Origin: Lumnitzera littorea
Taxonomy: Eukaryota; Streptophyta; Magnoliopsida; Myrtales; Combretaceae
Reading direction: 5' to 3'
DNA: 64,000 nt
Assembly (NCBI GenBank): GCA_024138015.1
Contig: JAMXBB010000011.1
Span: 40,230,542-40,294,541, forward strand
Shown here: piece after piece, positions 1 through 9,542 of the stretch
How positions within the stretch are numbered: the first letter of the stretch is position 1
Layout: every line of letters begins with the position of its first letter
Notes under the pieces: model-generated
The model's input: the letters and a program-made list of their open reading frames with translations, nothing else
Told to the model about the DNA's origin: nothing
The model's database searches: none
Made by a program: the position numbers and the translations under genes

Positions 1-117
1 GATAAGAGTTTATGAGCCTCGAGTTAAAGCAAGTAGACTTTAGTTTCTAATAGGTCAGTATCGGCTTGGTACAAGTTAACCTCAACTTGAAGATAGCTAC
101 AGGCCGATTACTATTAT
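1..117 (-). mobile_element. Partial 3' LTR of element E1, cut by the window edge
   Basis: About 60 bases up to position 117 align by eye with the right end of the complete LTR at 2278-3264: the shared words include GTTAACCTCAACTTGAAGATAG here against GTCAACCTCAACTTAAAGATA there. Read on the minus strand, the edge is TAATAGTAATC here and TGATAGGAATT in the other copy. This makes it the other LTR of the same minus-strand element, truncated by the window start. The left target duplication lies outside the window, so the insertion cannot be closed. Confidence 0.65.
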
Positions 118-169
118 TACCACGGGTCTGAAAAGAAGTCGTCCTTAACGTTAACTAATGTGCACAGGC

Positions 170-373
170 CTAGATGCCAAACAAACTTCTTTTTCCGTTT
201 CTCTTCACAATAGGTGCCAAGTGGCTCTTGATTTTTTCAACACTCATGGGGGTCAAGCAATAAGTCTTCCTATCTTTCCAAACTGTATAAGTGTTAAGGA
301 AACCATCATAGACCACTTTCCAGTCGTAGTCCCAAGGTCGACCAAGAGGTAAATTTGCTACATTCATAGGCAC
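170..373 (-). pseudogene. gypsy aspartic protease C-terminal fragment (element E1)
   Basis: The minus-strand frame contains LPLGRPWDYDWKVVYDGF, the LGRPW segment that closes the aspartic protease of plant Ty3/gypsy polyproteins, followed by KNTY-like and P-L-shaped residues seen in the same family. The matching segment of element B at 13675-13902 reads LLLGRPWLCDRRVTYDGYKN. The protease N-terminus between here and the gag zinc knuckle is too decayed to place. Downstream on the minus strand, where reverse transcriptase should start, only about 50 bases remain before the LTR, so RT, RNase H and integrase are absent. The call is safe for family membership; the product is dead. Confidence 0.75.
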
Positions 374-782
374 TATGTCAAAGTCAATCTCATCTTCATA
401 TTACCAAGCCTTGAATGCTATTCAAGCTCTTTTATGTACATGGACCAAACCCTTGTCAATAAACCACTTCAATCCATAAGGTTAGGGATGTCGGTAAGTC
501 AGCATCTTCATCTTCTCTACCAACTCAGCAAAAAAGACATTGGTGTAGCTTCCTCCATCAATAACTAAGGAGCAAGTCTTTCTACTCACCAAACATCAAA
601 TATGAAATAAATTTTCCCTTTATTTAGGATCTACTTTCAGATCAGTTCATCGTCTCGTCATAGCTAAGAGTTCATCCAAATTTTCAGCATAGATATTTTC
701 TTCTATCAACTCATCTTCCAAGCTCTTATCACTCTAACTCTCCACTTAAGCTTTGGGTCCTTCACCCTTCAAGATCATGACA

Positions 783-1512
783 CTTTTACTTAAACATTGA
801 AAAGCCATATGCTCGTAGCCTAAGTACTTGAAGCATTTAACTTCTTGGGCTTTGGTGTCGGGTACTGTTTCCTTCTCTACCTTCTTTATCTCAGCCCGAT
901 CAATTCAGCTAGACTCACCTCTCACCATCTTCTTCTCTAGCCTTCTCTCAATATATTCTTTAAGCTTAGGGCTAACTGGTTGAGGTTGATTAGTTAGCCA
1001 ATTAGCCTCTAGTGCCTCCTCCTCTTCTATCTCTCTACCTTTAAGGTTAGATTAATCAGCTCATCTAGTGAGTTAAACGACTGCAATTCTACTATGTCAG
1101 TAATGTCATCCCAATGTCCACTCAAGAACCTAGCAATAGTATAATCTTGGGGCTCAACAATCTCACATTTCATTATTAGGGCCTCAAACTCTTGCAAGTA
1201 CTCTTCAACAGTGTTTTGGCCTTGCCTCGAGTGTTGGAAGGCATGTAACATCTCCTGCTTAAAGTAGGTCGGCACAAAGTGTTGGTTCATCAACCTGTTA
1301 ATAAGCCTCCAAGTTTTGATCAGCTCTTCTCCTTCGACATATCGCTTGGAGATCAATTTATCCCACCAAAGACTTGCATATTCAACAAGGGCCAACAAAG
1401 CCAACTTAACCTTTATTCAATCATCACACTTATAGCACTCAAACAACTTCTCAACTGGGAAAACCCAATCAAGGAACTCTTCAGGTCGGCTATTTCCACT
1501 AAAGGTTAACAA
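783..1512 (-). pseudogene. gypsy gag with zinc knuckle (element E1)
   Basis: The minus strand encodes a retrotransposon gag core: a PEEFLDWVF segment near 1490, then LALLALVEYASLWWDKL, a helix-rich stretch ending in NSLDELINLTLKVER at 1027. This is the standard capsid order (F..W...E..F, A..WW..L, F...L, E..VE) of plant Ty3/gypsy gag. About 60 codons further on, around 835-789, is a nucleocapsid zinc knuckle whose spacing is CX2CX4HX4C, but the second cysteine has become tyrosine (CFKYLGYEHMAFQC). Stops and frame changes break the frame around 1405. Gag would form the particle shell and package RNA. This copy cannot make it. Confidence 0.8.
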
Positions 1513-2262
1513 TTTAAGTTTGATGTTGTTAAGTCCTCGACTATGTGCTCGGGGATCATCCTTAGCATTCTGAGCTAGTCAGTTCACCTCGGATTGGCCA
1601 CTTCTATTGGAGCTCTACTCAATCATATTTCTTCTTAGCCTTAGCTCTCTTCTTTTGGCTCCTAGGTTTTTGGCATTCACATTTCTATCATTGCTTCTTC
1701 TCAGCTCAGTTGGTTTTCTTATCTTCTTGGCTCGGTAGCTCTTCCCGGCTGTCGTTCATCATTATCAAGCTCATTGGAACCACTTCTACTAGTGGGTGTT
1801 CATTCCCTTTTTTCATCTTAGCCAACACATTTGGGGCGTTTGACTAAACAATAAGCTCATGAATAGAGTCAATGAGATTCTGAATCTAATATTCCAAGTT
1901 GTCAACATGTTATCTCGAACTTCTACAAGGACTATCACTACTATTATTGGCACTATCTACAAACATTTTTTTGTTCATACAATAATTTCCAAAGAAAATT
2001 GAACAAACACAATTTACAACAAAACATAACCATAGTAACCTAGAAATGACTTCCACTTAGCTTTTGTAGCTTCCCATGACTGACAAACACTTTCACAACA
2101 ACTAGAATCAAGTACTAAAATTTACTGTTACTCGCCTCAACAGCAGCACAATATTATGTCTACGAAGAACACAAACAACACATTACACTACAAAATAACA
2201 ACTAACAAATGTTCAACCATGAACTAAACTTTGAAGAACACTAACATGCATGTCTTCCTAAA

Positions 2263-2274
2263 GCTCTGATACCA
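2263..2274 (-). other. Primer-binding site, initiator-Met tRNA type (E1)
   Basis: Read on the minus strand the bases are TGGTATCAGAGC, the exact complement of the initiator methionine tRNA 3' end used by many plant Ty3/gypsy and Ty1/copia elements. It starts three bases inside the LTR edge at 2278, the normal distance, and fixes the element's minus-strand direction. Confidence 0.85.
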
Positions 2275-2277
2275 AGA

Positions 2278-3264
2278 TGTTATGGATACCGCCAAGATGA
2301 TATGGCTAAATGTGTGTGTAGGCAACAAACTGGAACTAATATGGGTAGTCAAGGTTCAAGTAAGTGTGAAGAACATGAAGTAAAATGGGGGGTTTGACAA
2401 TGATTGTATATGGATATCACACACCAAGACATAAACACAATAAGGGGTTAAGCTCGAAATAAGGTTCTATACAACTCACGAATACTAAATGTTACTTGGG
2501 ATTTAAATGAGGGTTAAATGCAACTCACTAACTAGCTCAAATGAGAGGTTCACCACAATCTTAAGGTCAAGATTAATAAGAACACAAGAAAGATTAAAGA
2601 GTTAATTAACACTCAATAATCCAGCAAATGCAAGCTCTAAGAGATCAAGAATAATTAGTCACTACATGTATATTATTCATCGTTTGGCTGCTTATAAATA
2701 TTGCTATTTATAGCAGATGCTAAAACCCTAGTGACAAAACTATAAATAATATACAAGGCCTTAAACCCTAAAGAATGGGCCTATAATTAAAATAAAGAAA
2801 ATATGTACAAGAATACAAAATTGTGTGTTTAGTAGAAGAAGTTGGCATGTAATCATTCGGCTTGTCCTAAAAGGAGTAGGATTTGAACTAGGCGAGGTCA
2901 CTAGTTAGATGTCTAAGTTTAAGTAGGAGTCCTTAAAGTCTCGCAATGCTTGGCCAAGATACTTCAAAGGTCGGCCTACAGTTGTCGAGTTCTATAATTA
3001 GTCAGCACTAATCTCTCCATGCCATGCCGAGTGGATCTATGGCCTCAAAGCCTTAGTCATATAGTCTCTCAACTTCTCGATAGACGATAGACTTGATGCC
3101 AAGTGGCTCCTTCTCTTCCTCTCAGCCTTCTAGTATCAACATAGTCTCAACAAGAGTTAATCGACCTCGGCCTCGAACAGTTCAACCTCAAGTTAGAGCA
3201 AGTCAGTGTCGGTTGAAGATAAGTCAACCTCAACTTAAAGATAATTGCAAGCTAATTCCTATCA
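2278..3264 (-). mobile_element. 5' LTR of element E1
   Basis: A 987-bp LTR. On the minus strand it begins TGATAGGAATTAGC and ends at CATAACA, next to the primer site. A promoter-like TATAAATAG lies on the minus strand near 2700. Its middle (2690-2870) aligns with 8715-8890 of the solo LTR in element B, showing that E1 and that LTR belong to related families. About 60 bases of its right end recur at the window start. The five bases after it are TGTCC; the partner duplication is out of view. Confidence 0.75.
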
Positions 3265-4921
3265 TGTCCTATACAAAAAAATAAGGAATATTTTTAGATT
3301 GTTGTGCCTAAAGACATGTATTAGGTGGTGACTGGTAGTCTATAATGTAGTTGGTTTTATTGAAGTGAAATCTTAGATAACTTAGCATTTATAAGATTTA
3401 GCTCGAAAGAGGTTGGGAGGTTAGAGAATTGGGCAAACCTGATCCAAATGATGTTAAAGCTCAAGCATTGAGAGTTTTTAGGGCTTCTTTATGTTAGGTG
3501 GTTAGGCAGCTCGGCTTAGATAGATGCCCGGTGCTCAATAGCTCGAAAGCTAAGCTAATCACAACTACAGTTTGGCACTCGAGTCGACAAAAGTGTAGAA
3601 GTCTAAGATCAATAAAGGAATCATTATCTTGGATAGGTTCTCGAGCTAATATACGTCAGGTTAGTCCTTTCAATTCTCTAGCTTAGCTCCATGTGACTAT
3701 TTTGAGGAGTTGATTCCTATCACATAGAGCCTAAAAACTTATCCCCATTCATCCATTTACCCTTCCAATTCAGCCATGAAAATCAAAAGAAAATCATTTC
3801 GAGGTTTGGTTATTAATGACTTAAATTGGCCATTCATAAGCTTTCTAAGCTCATACAAGCTTAAAATGTATAAATAGAGCATTCCCCTTTCATTTTTGGC
3901 ATCAACAAACATTCAACATCTCCTCTCCAAGCTAGATTTCATGATCTCTCCCTCTAAGATGTTCAACCCATAATTGCCACACCCTGTCTAAAATATCCTT
4001 TTCTTTAACCACTTTAAGCTTAATTAAAGTTTCTAGAAGACTCCCCATAATACAAGTTTTCCATCCCAACAACCCTTTCACATTTCTATCAACCTAAGTA
4101 CCGAGCTCTAGTAAGAGCTAGTATAATTCCCAAGCTACAAAGCAAAAGTGCGAACCTACTAAGCAAACCCCAATCCATTGTCGAGCTCATACCATGATCT
4201 AATTAACTTCTAAACAAACCTACATCAAACCTCTATTTGAGCCAAGTCGTTGAGACACTTGACCAAGAGAGGATCTAAACATCCTTTAATACCTGAGGTC
4301 TGACCTAAACCAAACTTGGTCTACTTTGACTGTTGACTTTCTTCTAACCTCATCCAAGTAGGATCCTATAACTACCAAACACCCCTATAACTCATTTTAG
4401 CTTAGCTAACCACACAACAAGTCTCCAATCGTCTTTTGACATGTGTTTTTCGACACATTATTTTAGAATAATTCCTTACTTTTTTTCGTACAAAATATTC
4501 TTTATCCTTTTTGCCTTTTTTAGTATGTTTCATGTATTCCATTTGTAAATTATCCTTTTGTCTTTTCCATGTATGCCATGTAATCCTAATAGGGCTAGTA
4601 TATAAACCCCCATTTATTTATATACAGACAACACATTATTGCATTATTGATTATTACAGGCTTCCTTTCTTAAGCAACCCTAGTGTTTCACTTACCCCTT
4701 AGCTCTTATCTAGTCCCCTTAGTAAAGAGTAGTGGCGAGTAACTTTAGTTTGGCATTCGTAAGTCATATCAAGTGCTTAGATTAGGCTAAGTAAGATCAA
4801 TCGGTGTGTCATATCCAATTGGTAGTTGCCCGGACCTACTAATTCCCATTTTTGTTTTCTTGCATCCCCTTTTGTTGTAGTGCTTCCTCGTATGTTCAAT
4901 CTCAAAGATGCATCAGCTTTG
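3265..4921 (+). mobile_element. LTR-like noncoding DNA before element A (5' LTR, left edge unclear)
   Basis: No coding frame is supported. The right part behaves as the plus-strand 5' LTR of element A: a TATA-like TATATAAA at 4599-4606, a preceding CTTTTGTCTTTTCC tract also found before the TATA box of the LTR at 14438-15062, and a primer-binding site immediately after. The left edge cannot be set. An inverted LTR-type end (GATTCCTATCA near 3711-3721) suggests that a second LTR fragment of opposite direction is mixed in at 3300-3721. Confidence 0.4.
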
Positions 4922-4934
4922 CTAGTATCAGAGC
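4922..4934 (+). other. Primer-binding site of element A, slightly decayed
   Basis: CTAGTATCAGAGC differs from the initiator-Met primer site TGGTATCAGAGC in its first two bases. It sits between LTR-like DNA with a TATA box and the gag frame, giving element A its plus-strand direction. About 290 bases of leader follow before the gag start. Confidence 0.65.
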
Positions 4935-5221
4935 ATGATTTAAAGAGGGAGTGTATGAAGTTGCAATGAAGTTCTGGTTCGTGTTTACTGTTAATGGCTA
5001 CTATGTTCCTTCTATGGCTACTGTAATGTGTTTGAGTGAAGTAAGTTTGAAGTTGTAAGCTATGAAGTGGAGGTTCATGTATCGGAAAGTGTTGTTTCTA
5101 TTGGTACTCTGTTTTCACTATAAAACACAAAGCAAGTTCATTCCTATTATATTTGAGTAAGTGTTAGGTGTTGAAGTTGGTACATTAGTAAGGTTCTGGG
5201 TAGTAAGTAGAAGTGTTTGTT

Positions 5222-6588
5222 ATGTCTTGTGTTGTCCACCTATTGGAGAAATATTATACTATCTTAGACTCGAGTGTTCAAGGTGATATTGGTGACTTAA
5301 GTAGTAGTGCTTATGCTAGCTATAGTCAAAATGGTAGTAATACCCTTAAGTCAATCGATGATAAGTTTGATAAATTCACCAATCTTGTTTAGAGTTTAAT
5401 TACTACAATGTAAGCCAATGGGTAGCAACTATAAGATGTACCACATGATAACCCACCTGAGAATATTCTTAAGAGACAATATGACCAAGGTAGCTAAGCT
5501 AACCACCAAGTTCAACTCCATTGGGTTTAAGGAGTTGCAAACCAAGTTATTAGACAAAGACTGGAGTTAGAAGAGATTGAGGAAGATATTGAAGATGTAG
5601 ATTACGAGAATGATGGAGAGGAAGAACAAGAGATTCAATACTACCAAGCACAAGAGCGAGGATGCCAACCTTCTCAAAGACTTAACAATGTTAAGGTCTA
5701 AATCCTACCCTTTGGTAGAAGTGGAAATGCAAACAAATATTTAGAATGGGAAGAGAAAGTATTTGACTATTATAGTTATATAGATGCAGTTAAGGTTCAA
5801 CTTGCTATACTTGAATTTTTTGGATATGCTACCATATAGTGGAAGAATCTGAATACAGCTTGAGCAAGAGATGGAAGACGAGGTGTAAGGACTGGGGAAG
5901 AGATGAAGAGATTATTGAAGGAAAGATTTGTACCTGAAACCTACTTACAGGACATGTTTGCAAAGTTGTAGGAACTTTGTCAAGGAAGTCAATCTATTAA
6001 TGATTATGTGACAGAATTTTAGATGCTAATGATCTAAAACACGATGTCAAGGTTCATTTCTAAACTTAAGTATGAGATTCATAATATTGTAGAGGTACAA
6101 AGGTTTTATACATTAAAAGAGGCCATAAAGGTAGGATAGAGAGTTGAAAAGCAGAGGAGAAATGCTTCGAGCAAACTTGGGACAAATTTTTCCCGAGCTC
6201 CTATTCCACACTAACTTGCTCATGCTAAGTCGAGGAGACCCTTCCTTGCCGAGGAAAAACATGATCGACCTTATGATAGCCGAGGTAAAGATAAGCTGAC
6301 CCCAAGGACATATGAGAAATGATAGACCTTTAGACAAAAGACGATTGAGGTGAAGTGCTTCAAATGCTTTGGTTTTAGACACTTGGCTATTAATTGTCCA
6401 AACCGATGTACCATAGTGTTCCAAGGAGATGTAATGGATAGCATTGACGAGAGCGAGCTAGAAGAGGAGAAGAATGCTAAATGAGTTGAAGCTAAGGAGG
6501 AAGATGAGACCTGTATCTATACTGACCAAGGAGAAGTCATGACATTAGTAATAAGATGAGTGTTGAGCTCCTTACCAACCTCTAAGGA
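5222..6588 (+). pseudogene. gypsy gag with intact CCHC zinc knuckle (element A)
   Basis: From the ATG at 5222 a single frame reads an N-terminal region, an acidic stretch near 5575-5640 (EIEEDIEDVDYENDGEEEQE), a capsid core from about 5720 (NANKYLEWEEKVFDYYS, then FVPETYLQDMF and the SINDYVTEF segment), and a complete zinc knuckle CFKCFGFRHLAINC at 6356-6397. The first six in-frame stops (5390, 5411, 5423, 5432, 5495, 5528) are all TAA or TAG where glutamine fits, so each can be one C-to-T change. The frame runs on through an acidic linker into protease. In life, this protein forms the retrotransposon particle; this copy is dead. The family is Ty3/gypsy, the group using initiator-Met tRNA. 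Confidence 0.8.
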
Positions 6589-6935
6589 AGACTAAAGAGA
6601 GAATTTATTCCATACAAAGTGTACCATCAAGAGACAGTTATGCACATAGTTGTTAAAAGCACGAGTTAAATGTACGATTCTACAAGTTTATAATTTTATG
6701 TTGTTTTTCTTAGTTAAAATGAATATAATATCCTTAAAGTACAAGCTTTTGATAAAATTATGAATTTTGATTTACAATTATATAAGTTTATGATTTTATA
6801 CGATTCTATAAGTTCAAATGAATAGTAAAATCGTGATTTTGATAACCATAGTTGTGCACCATCATTATGGATGGAGGGAGTTACTCTAACATTGTTGTAC
6901 AGTCCTTTATGTAAAGGTTAGGACTACTAACCTAA
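6589..6935 (+). pseudogene. gypsy aspartic protease N-terminus, split by a MITE (element A)
   Basis: The frame ENLFHTKCTIKRQLCT is followed, after a 204-bp insertion and its duplicated target, by IIMDGGSYSNIVVQSF. DGGS is the active-site loop used by this plant gypsy group in place of DTG or DSG. Protease then stops at GLLT around 6921-6932, where an LTR begins. The rest of the protease (KPYKLYWLNKKGS onwards, then LGRPW) appears 13 kb away at 20150, also on the plus strand, so A and D are probably two halves of one element. Confidence 0.7.
6646..6849. mobile_element. 204-bp MITE, Mutator-like, in the protease of element A
   Basis: The ends are imperfect inverted repeats: ATAGTTGTTAAAAGCACGA at the left against ATGGTTATCAAAATCACGA as the complement of the right, 15 of 19 positions equal and three of the four differences transitions. 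It is flanked by AGTTATGCAC (6636-6645) and AGTTGTGCAC (6850-6859), a 10-bp duplication with one mismatch. Removing the element and one copy joins KRQLCT to IIMDGGSYSN in frame. A 9-10-bp duplication points to the Mutator group, but no coding capacity or known family name is visible. Confidence 0.75.
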
Positions 6936-7379
6936 TGTATCTCTAGGGTCAAACACATAGAGAGGCACCATAACGAATAAGAAAAGAAAACAAAATGGGG
7001 GTTTTAGCAAGTCCATGAGCTATCAAGCCAAATATGATGCACCAACAAGATCCAACACGACCTAAGACTTGCTGGATGTGATGCATTGGTCCGAGTAATA
7101 AGGTCACTCACCACTACTCCTTGCTATAGGGAATAGATAAGAGTTAAAAGTTAACGAGAACACTAAGGTTGCTCAAAGAGAATAATTGTAAAATACCTTT
7201 TTGTCTTTTCATATGTATAAAATAACCTAATGGGCAAGTATATAAACCCCCACTTTCCTTAGGAGGTCGAATTAGGATAAGAGTCCTAATCTCGGCTATG
7301 GCTTAGAACTAATATTTTCTATGCAAGCCCTTGAAATCCTCTAGTTTGGCTTCTTATGATCGGTCCAAGGGTTTGATTC
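6936..7379 (-). mobile_element. 3' LTR of element B, short or internally deleted
   Basis: On the minus strand it starts TGATAGGAATCAAACCC beside a purine tract and runs to about 6936 (plus-strand TGTATCTCTAGGG). The 6970-7150 part aligns with 8470-8645 of the solo LTR (GACCTAAGACTTGCTGGATGTGATG against GACCTAAGATTTGCTGAATGTGATA). At 444 bp it is about half that length. The left edge was set from the alignment with the solo LTR end and may be off by a few bases. Confidence 0.6.
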
Positions 7380-7393
7380 CTATCATCTGCTTG
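7380..7393 (-). other. Polypurine tract of element B
   Basis: The minus strand reads GACCCCCAAGCAGA directly before the LTR start TGATAGG. This is the plus-strand DNA priming site expected between the end of integrase and the 3' LTR. It is only moderately purine-rich, probably through decay. Confidence 0.5.
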
Positions 7394-9537
7394 GGGGTCA
7401 AAAAGATTTGTCCTTAAATCTGAAGCGGTTTCTACTTGTTCTTCTAGGGCGCTCATAGGGTTTTCTTTCATTGGTTAGTAGGGAATCAGATCGAACACAT
7501 TGAAGCTAGAGGAGACACCATAGTCATCAAGCAACTCGATCTAGTAAGCATTACGGTTGATCTTCTTCAAGACCTTGAATGGGTCATCAACTCAAGGAGA
7601 TAGTTTGCTTTGTCTTAAGTGCGGGAATCTCTCTCAGTTGAGGTGAATCCATACTAGGTATCCTAGCTAGAAAGAAATAATTCAGCAACCTTAGCTACCA
7701 ATCTCTTGTTATCTCTTATTGAACTTGGCAATCTTCCTTGTGATTGAATGATGTAGCTCATGCAATTATTGGGCTCGGTCCACTCCAGATTAACTTTCTT
7801 CAATAGTTGCTAGGGTACCGATCATATCCAAGGTAATGGTGGGGTTAAAGCCATAGACAACCTCGAATGCGGTCTTCCCAGTAATGCTATGGACAATTCG
7901 GTTGTATACAAACTCCACAACTAGTAAGCACAGATCTTAATCCCTCAAGTTCTTTCTCATAACAACTCTAAGCAGATTGCCTAATGTCTTGTTCACCATT
8001 TCAGTCTAGCCATCAGTTTGAGGGTGTCTACTAAAACTGAATAAGAGTTTAGTCTTAAGTCTTCTCTAAAGAGTTTTCCAAAAATAGCTCAAGAATTTTG
8101 TGTCCTGATCTGAGACAATCCTCTATGGTACTTCATATAGTCGGAAAATCTCCTACAAAAACAAATCAGCAATATATAGAGCATCGTTAGTTCGATGGTA
8201 CAAAATAAAGTGCGCCATCTAGCTGAAGCAATCCACTATAACAAAGATAGAATCTTTTCCTCTGGGTATCCGAGGCAACCCTAGGACAAAGTCCATGCTG
8301 AGGTCGGCCTATGGTAAGGTAGGCATCGGTAGAGGCATGTACTCTCTATAGGGTTCTCTCTTACCCTTAGCACGCTTACATACTTCACAATGACTGACTA
8401 CCTTATTGATACAGACTGGGGCTAAGGACAAATAAGGTCGGCCATGGGGGTGGGTTCAATCCTGTCGAAGGAACGAAAAGTAAATAGGAGTCGATGGTTT
8501 AGCAATCCCGCGCACTAACTCTATGGATATGACACACCGTAGAACCACATACGGACCTAAGATTTGCTGAATGTGATACATCGATCCAAGTAGTAGGGTT
8601 GCCTATCATAATTCTTACTAAAGGGATTGATAAGAGCTGGCAAGGGAAAGAGAACTTTCCGAGAGGAAAAAACTCCAAAAAAAGGGGGTTTTCATTAATA
8701 TTCTAAATATCTACATTGTTACAAAAATTGCTATTTATAGTACATCCTAAACCCTAGTAGTAAAATTGTAAATACTATACAAGGCTTTAAACCTTAAAGA
8801 ATTAGGTCCAAAAATAAAATAAAGACAAATAAGTACAAAAATATAAAACTGTATGTTTTACAGGAAGAAGTCGGCATGTAGTCATTCAACATGCCTTGGA
8901 GGTAGTCTCATGGTGTTTGGCCGAGACACCAGAGAGGTCGACCCATAATTGCCAAGTTTTGAAGTCAATTAACAATAGTTCTCTAGGGTGTGCTAAGTAG
9001 ATCCAATGCCCAAAGTGATCTTTCGGCTACTAAGTTGACGACAAATTTTAGCTAAATGAATGCAACTCTCGAAAACATGATGCCTGGGCCTATCTGCAAG
9101 CATGATGTCGAGTAAGTGATTGCTCAAGCATAGATGAGGATCGGTTGTTGTCTCGACCTTATGCTTCACAGCACTCTATCTATAAGAAATAGTGTTATTC
9201 GGCTCGGCAAACAGAATGAGTTGATAAGTAAAAGACGTCAGCTTTGGCAATTGGCTTAGGTCGATACCCCAAAGCCTATCACTTATGGACATCTTTAGCC
9301 AAGCTTAGCCAGTAAAAATTCTCCTTTAATAGATTGGCTATTTTGACCACCCTAAAATGGCTTAAAAGTCTACTACTGTGAGCTTCCCAGACTAATAGTT
9401 CTCATATAGAGCAATTTGGAATACACAATCTACAGTCCTTAAATAGATAGCTGTCCTTCAGATAATATTCTCCAACAACTATCCTTGTTCAACACTGTTC
9501 AACAATGGGACCAAAGTGAAGGTTAGCAGCATATTGC
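7394..9537 (-). pseudogene. gypsy integrase, split by a solo LTR (element B)
   Basis: The minus strand gives a complete but broken integrase. From 9480 down to 9287 are the approach and first half of the H2C2 zinc domain (LKDCRLCIPNCSI, LLVWEAHSS, LLSHF, NFYWLSLAKDVHK). After the 8407-9281 insertion it resumes at 8401 with VVSHCEVCKRAKG. The catalytic core follows (VLGLPRIPRGKDSIFVIVDCFS near 8250, then FFGKLFREDLRLNSYSV-like, Q-T-D-G and E-VN motifs to about 7900) and a basic C-terminal region to 7400. The wording VLGLPRxxRGKDSIFVVVDRFSKMAHF is typical of Reina/CRM-like plant gypsy elements. Integrase would insert the cDNA. Stops and the insertion make this copy dead. Confidence 0.8.
8407..9281 (-). 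mobile_element. Solo LTR, 875 bp, inside the integrase of element B
   Basis: The plus strand begins TGATACAGACTGG and ends GCCTATCA, so the ends form the inverted pair TGATA/TATCA. The flanks carry a perfect 5-bp target duplication, CTTAT at 8402-8406 and 9282-9286. Removing the LTR plus one CTTAT rejoins the integrase frame between DVHK and VVSHCEVC. A TATAAATAG on the minus strand near 8735 is the likely promoter. The LTR is related to the E1 LTR over at least 170 bp. No internal DNA remains, which is the mark of unequal recombination between two LTRs. Confidence 0.9.
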
Positions 9538-9542
9538 CTCAT

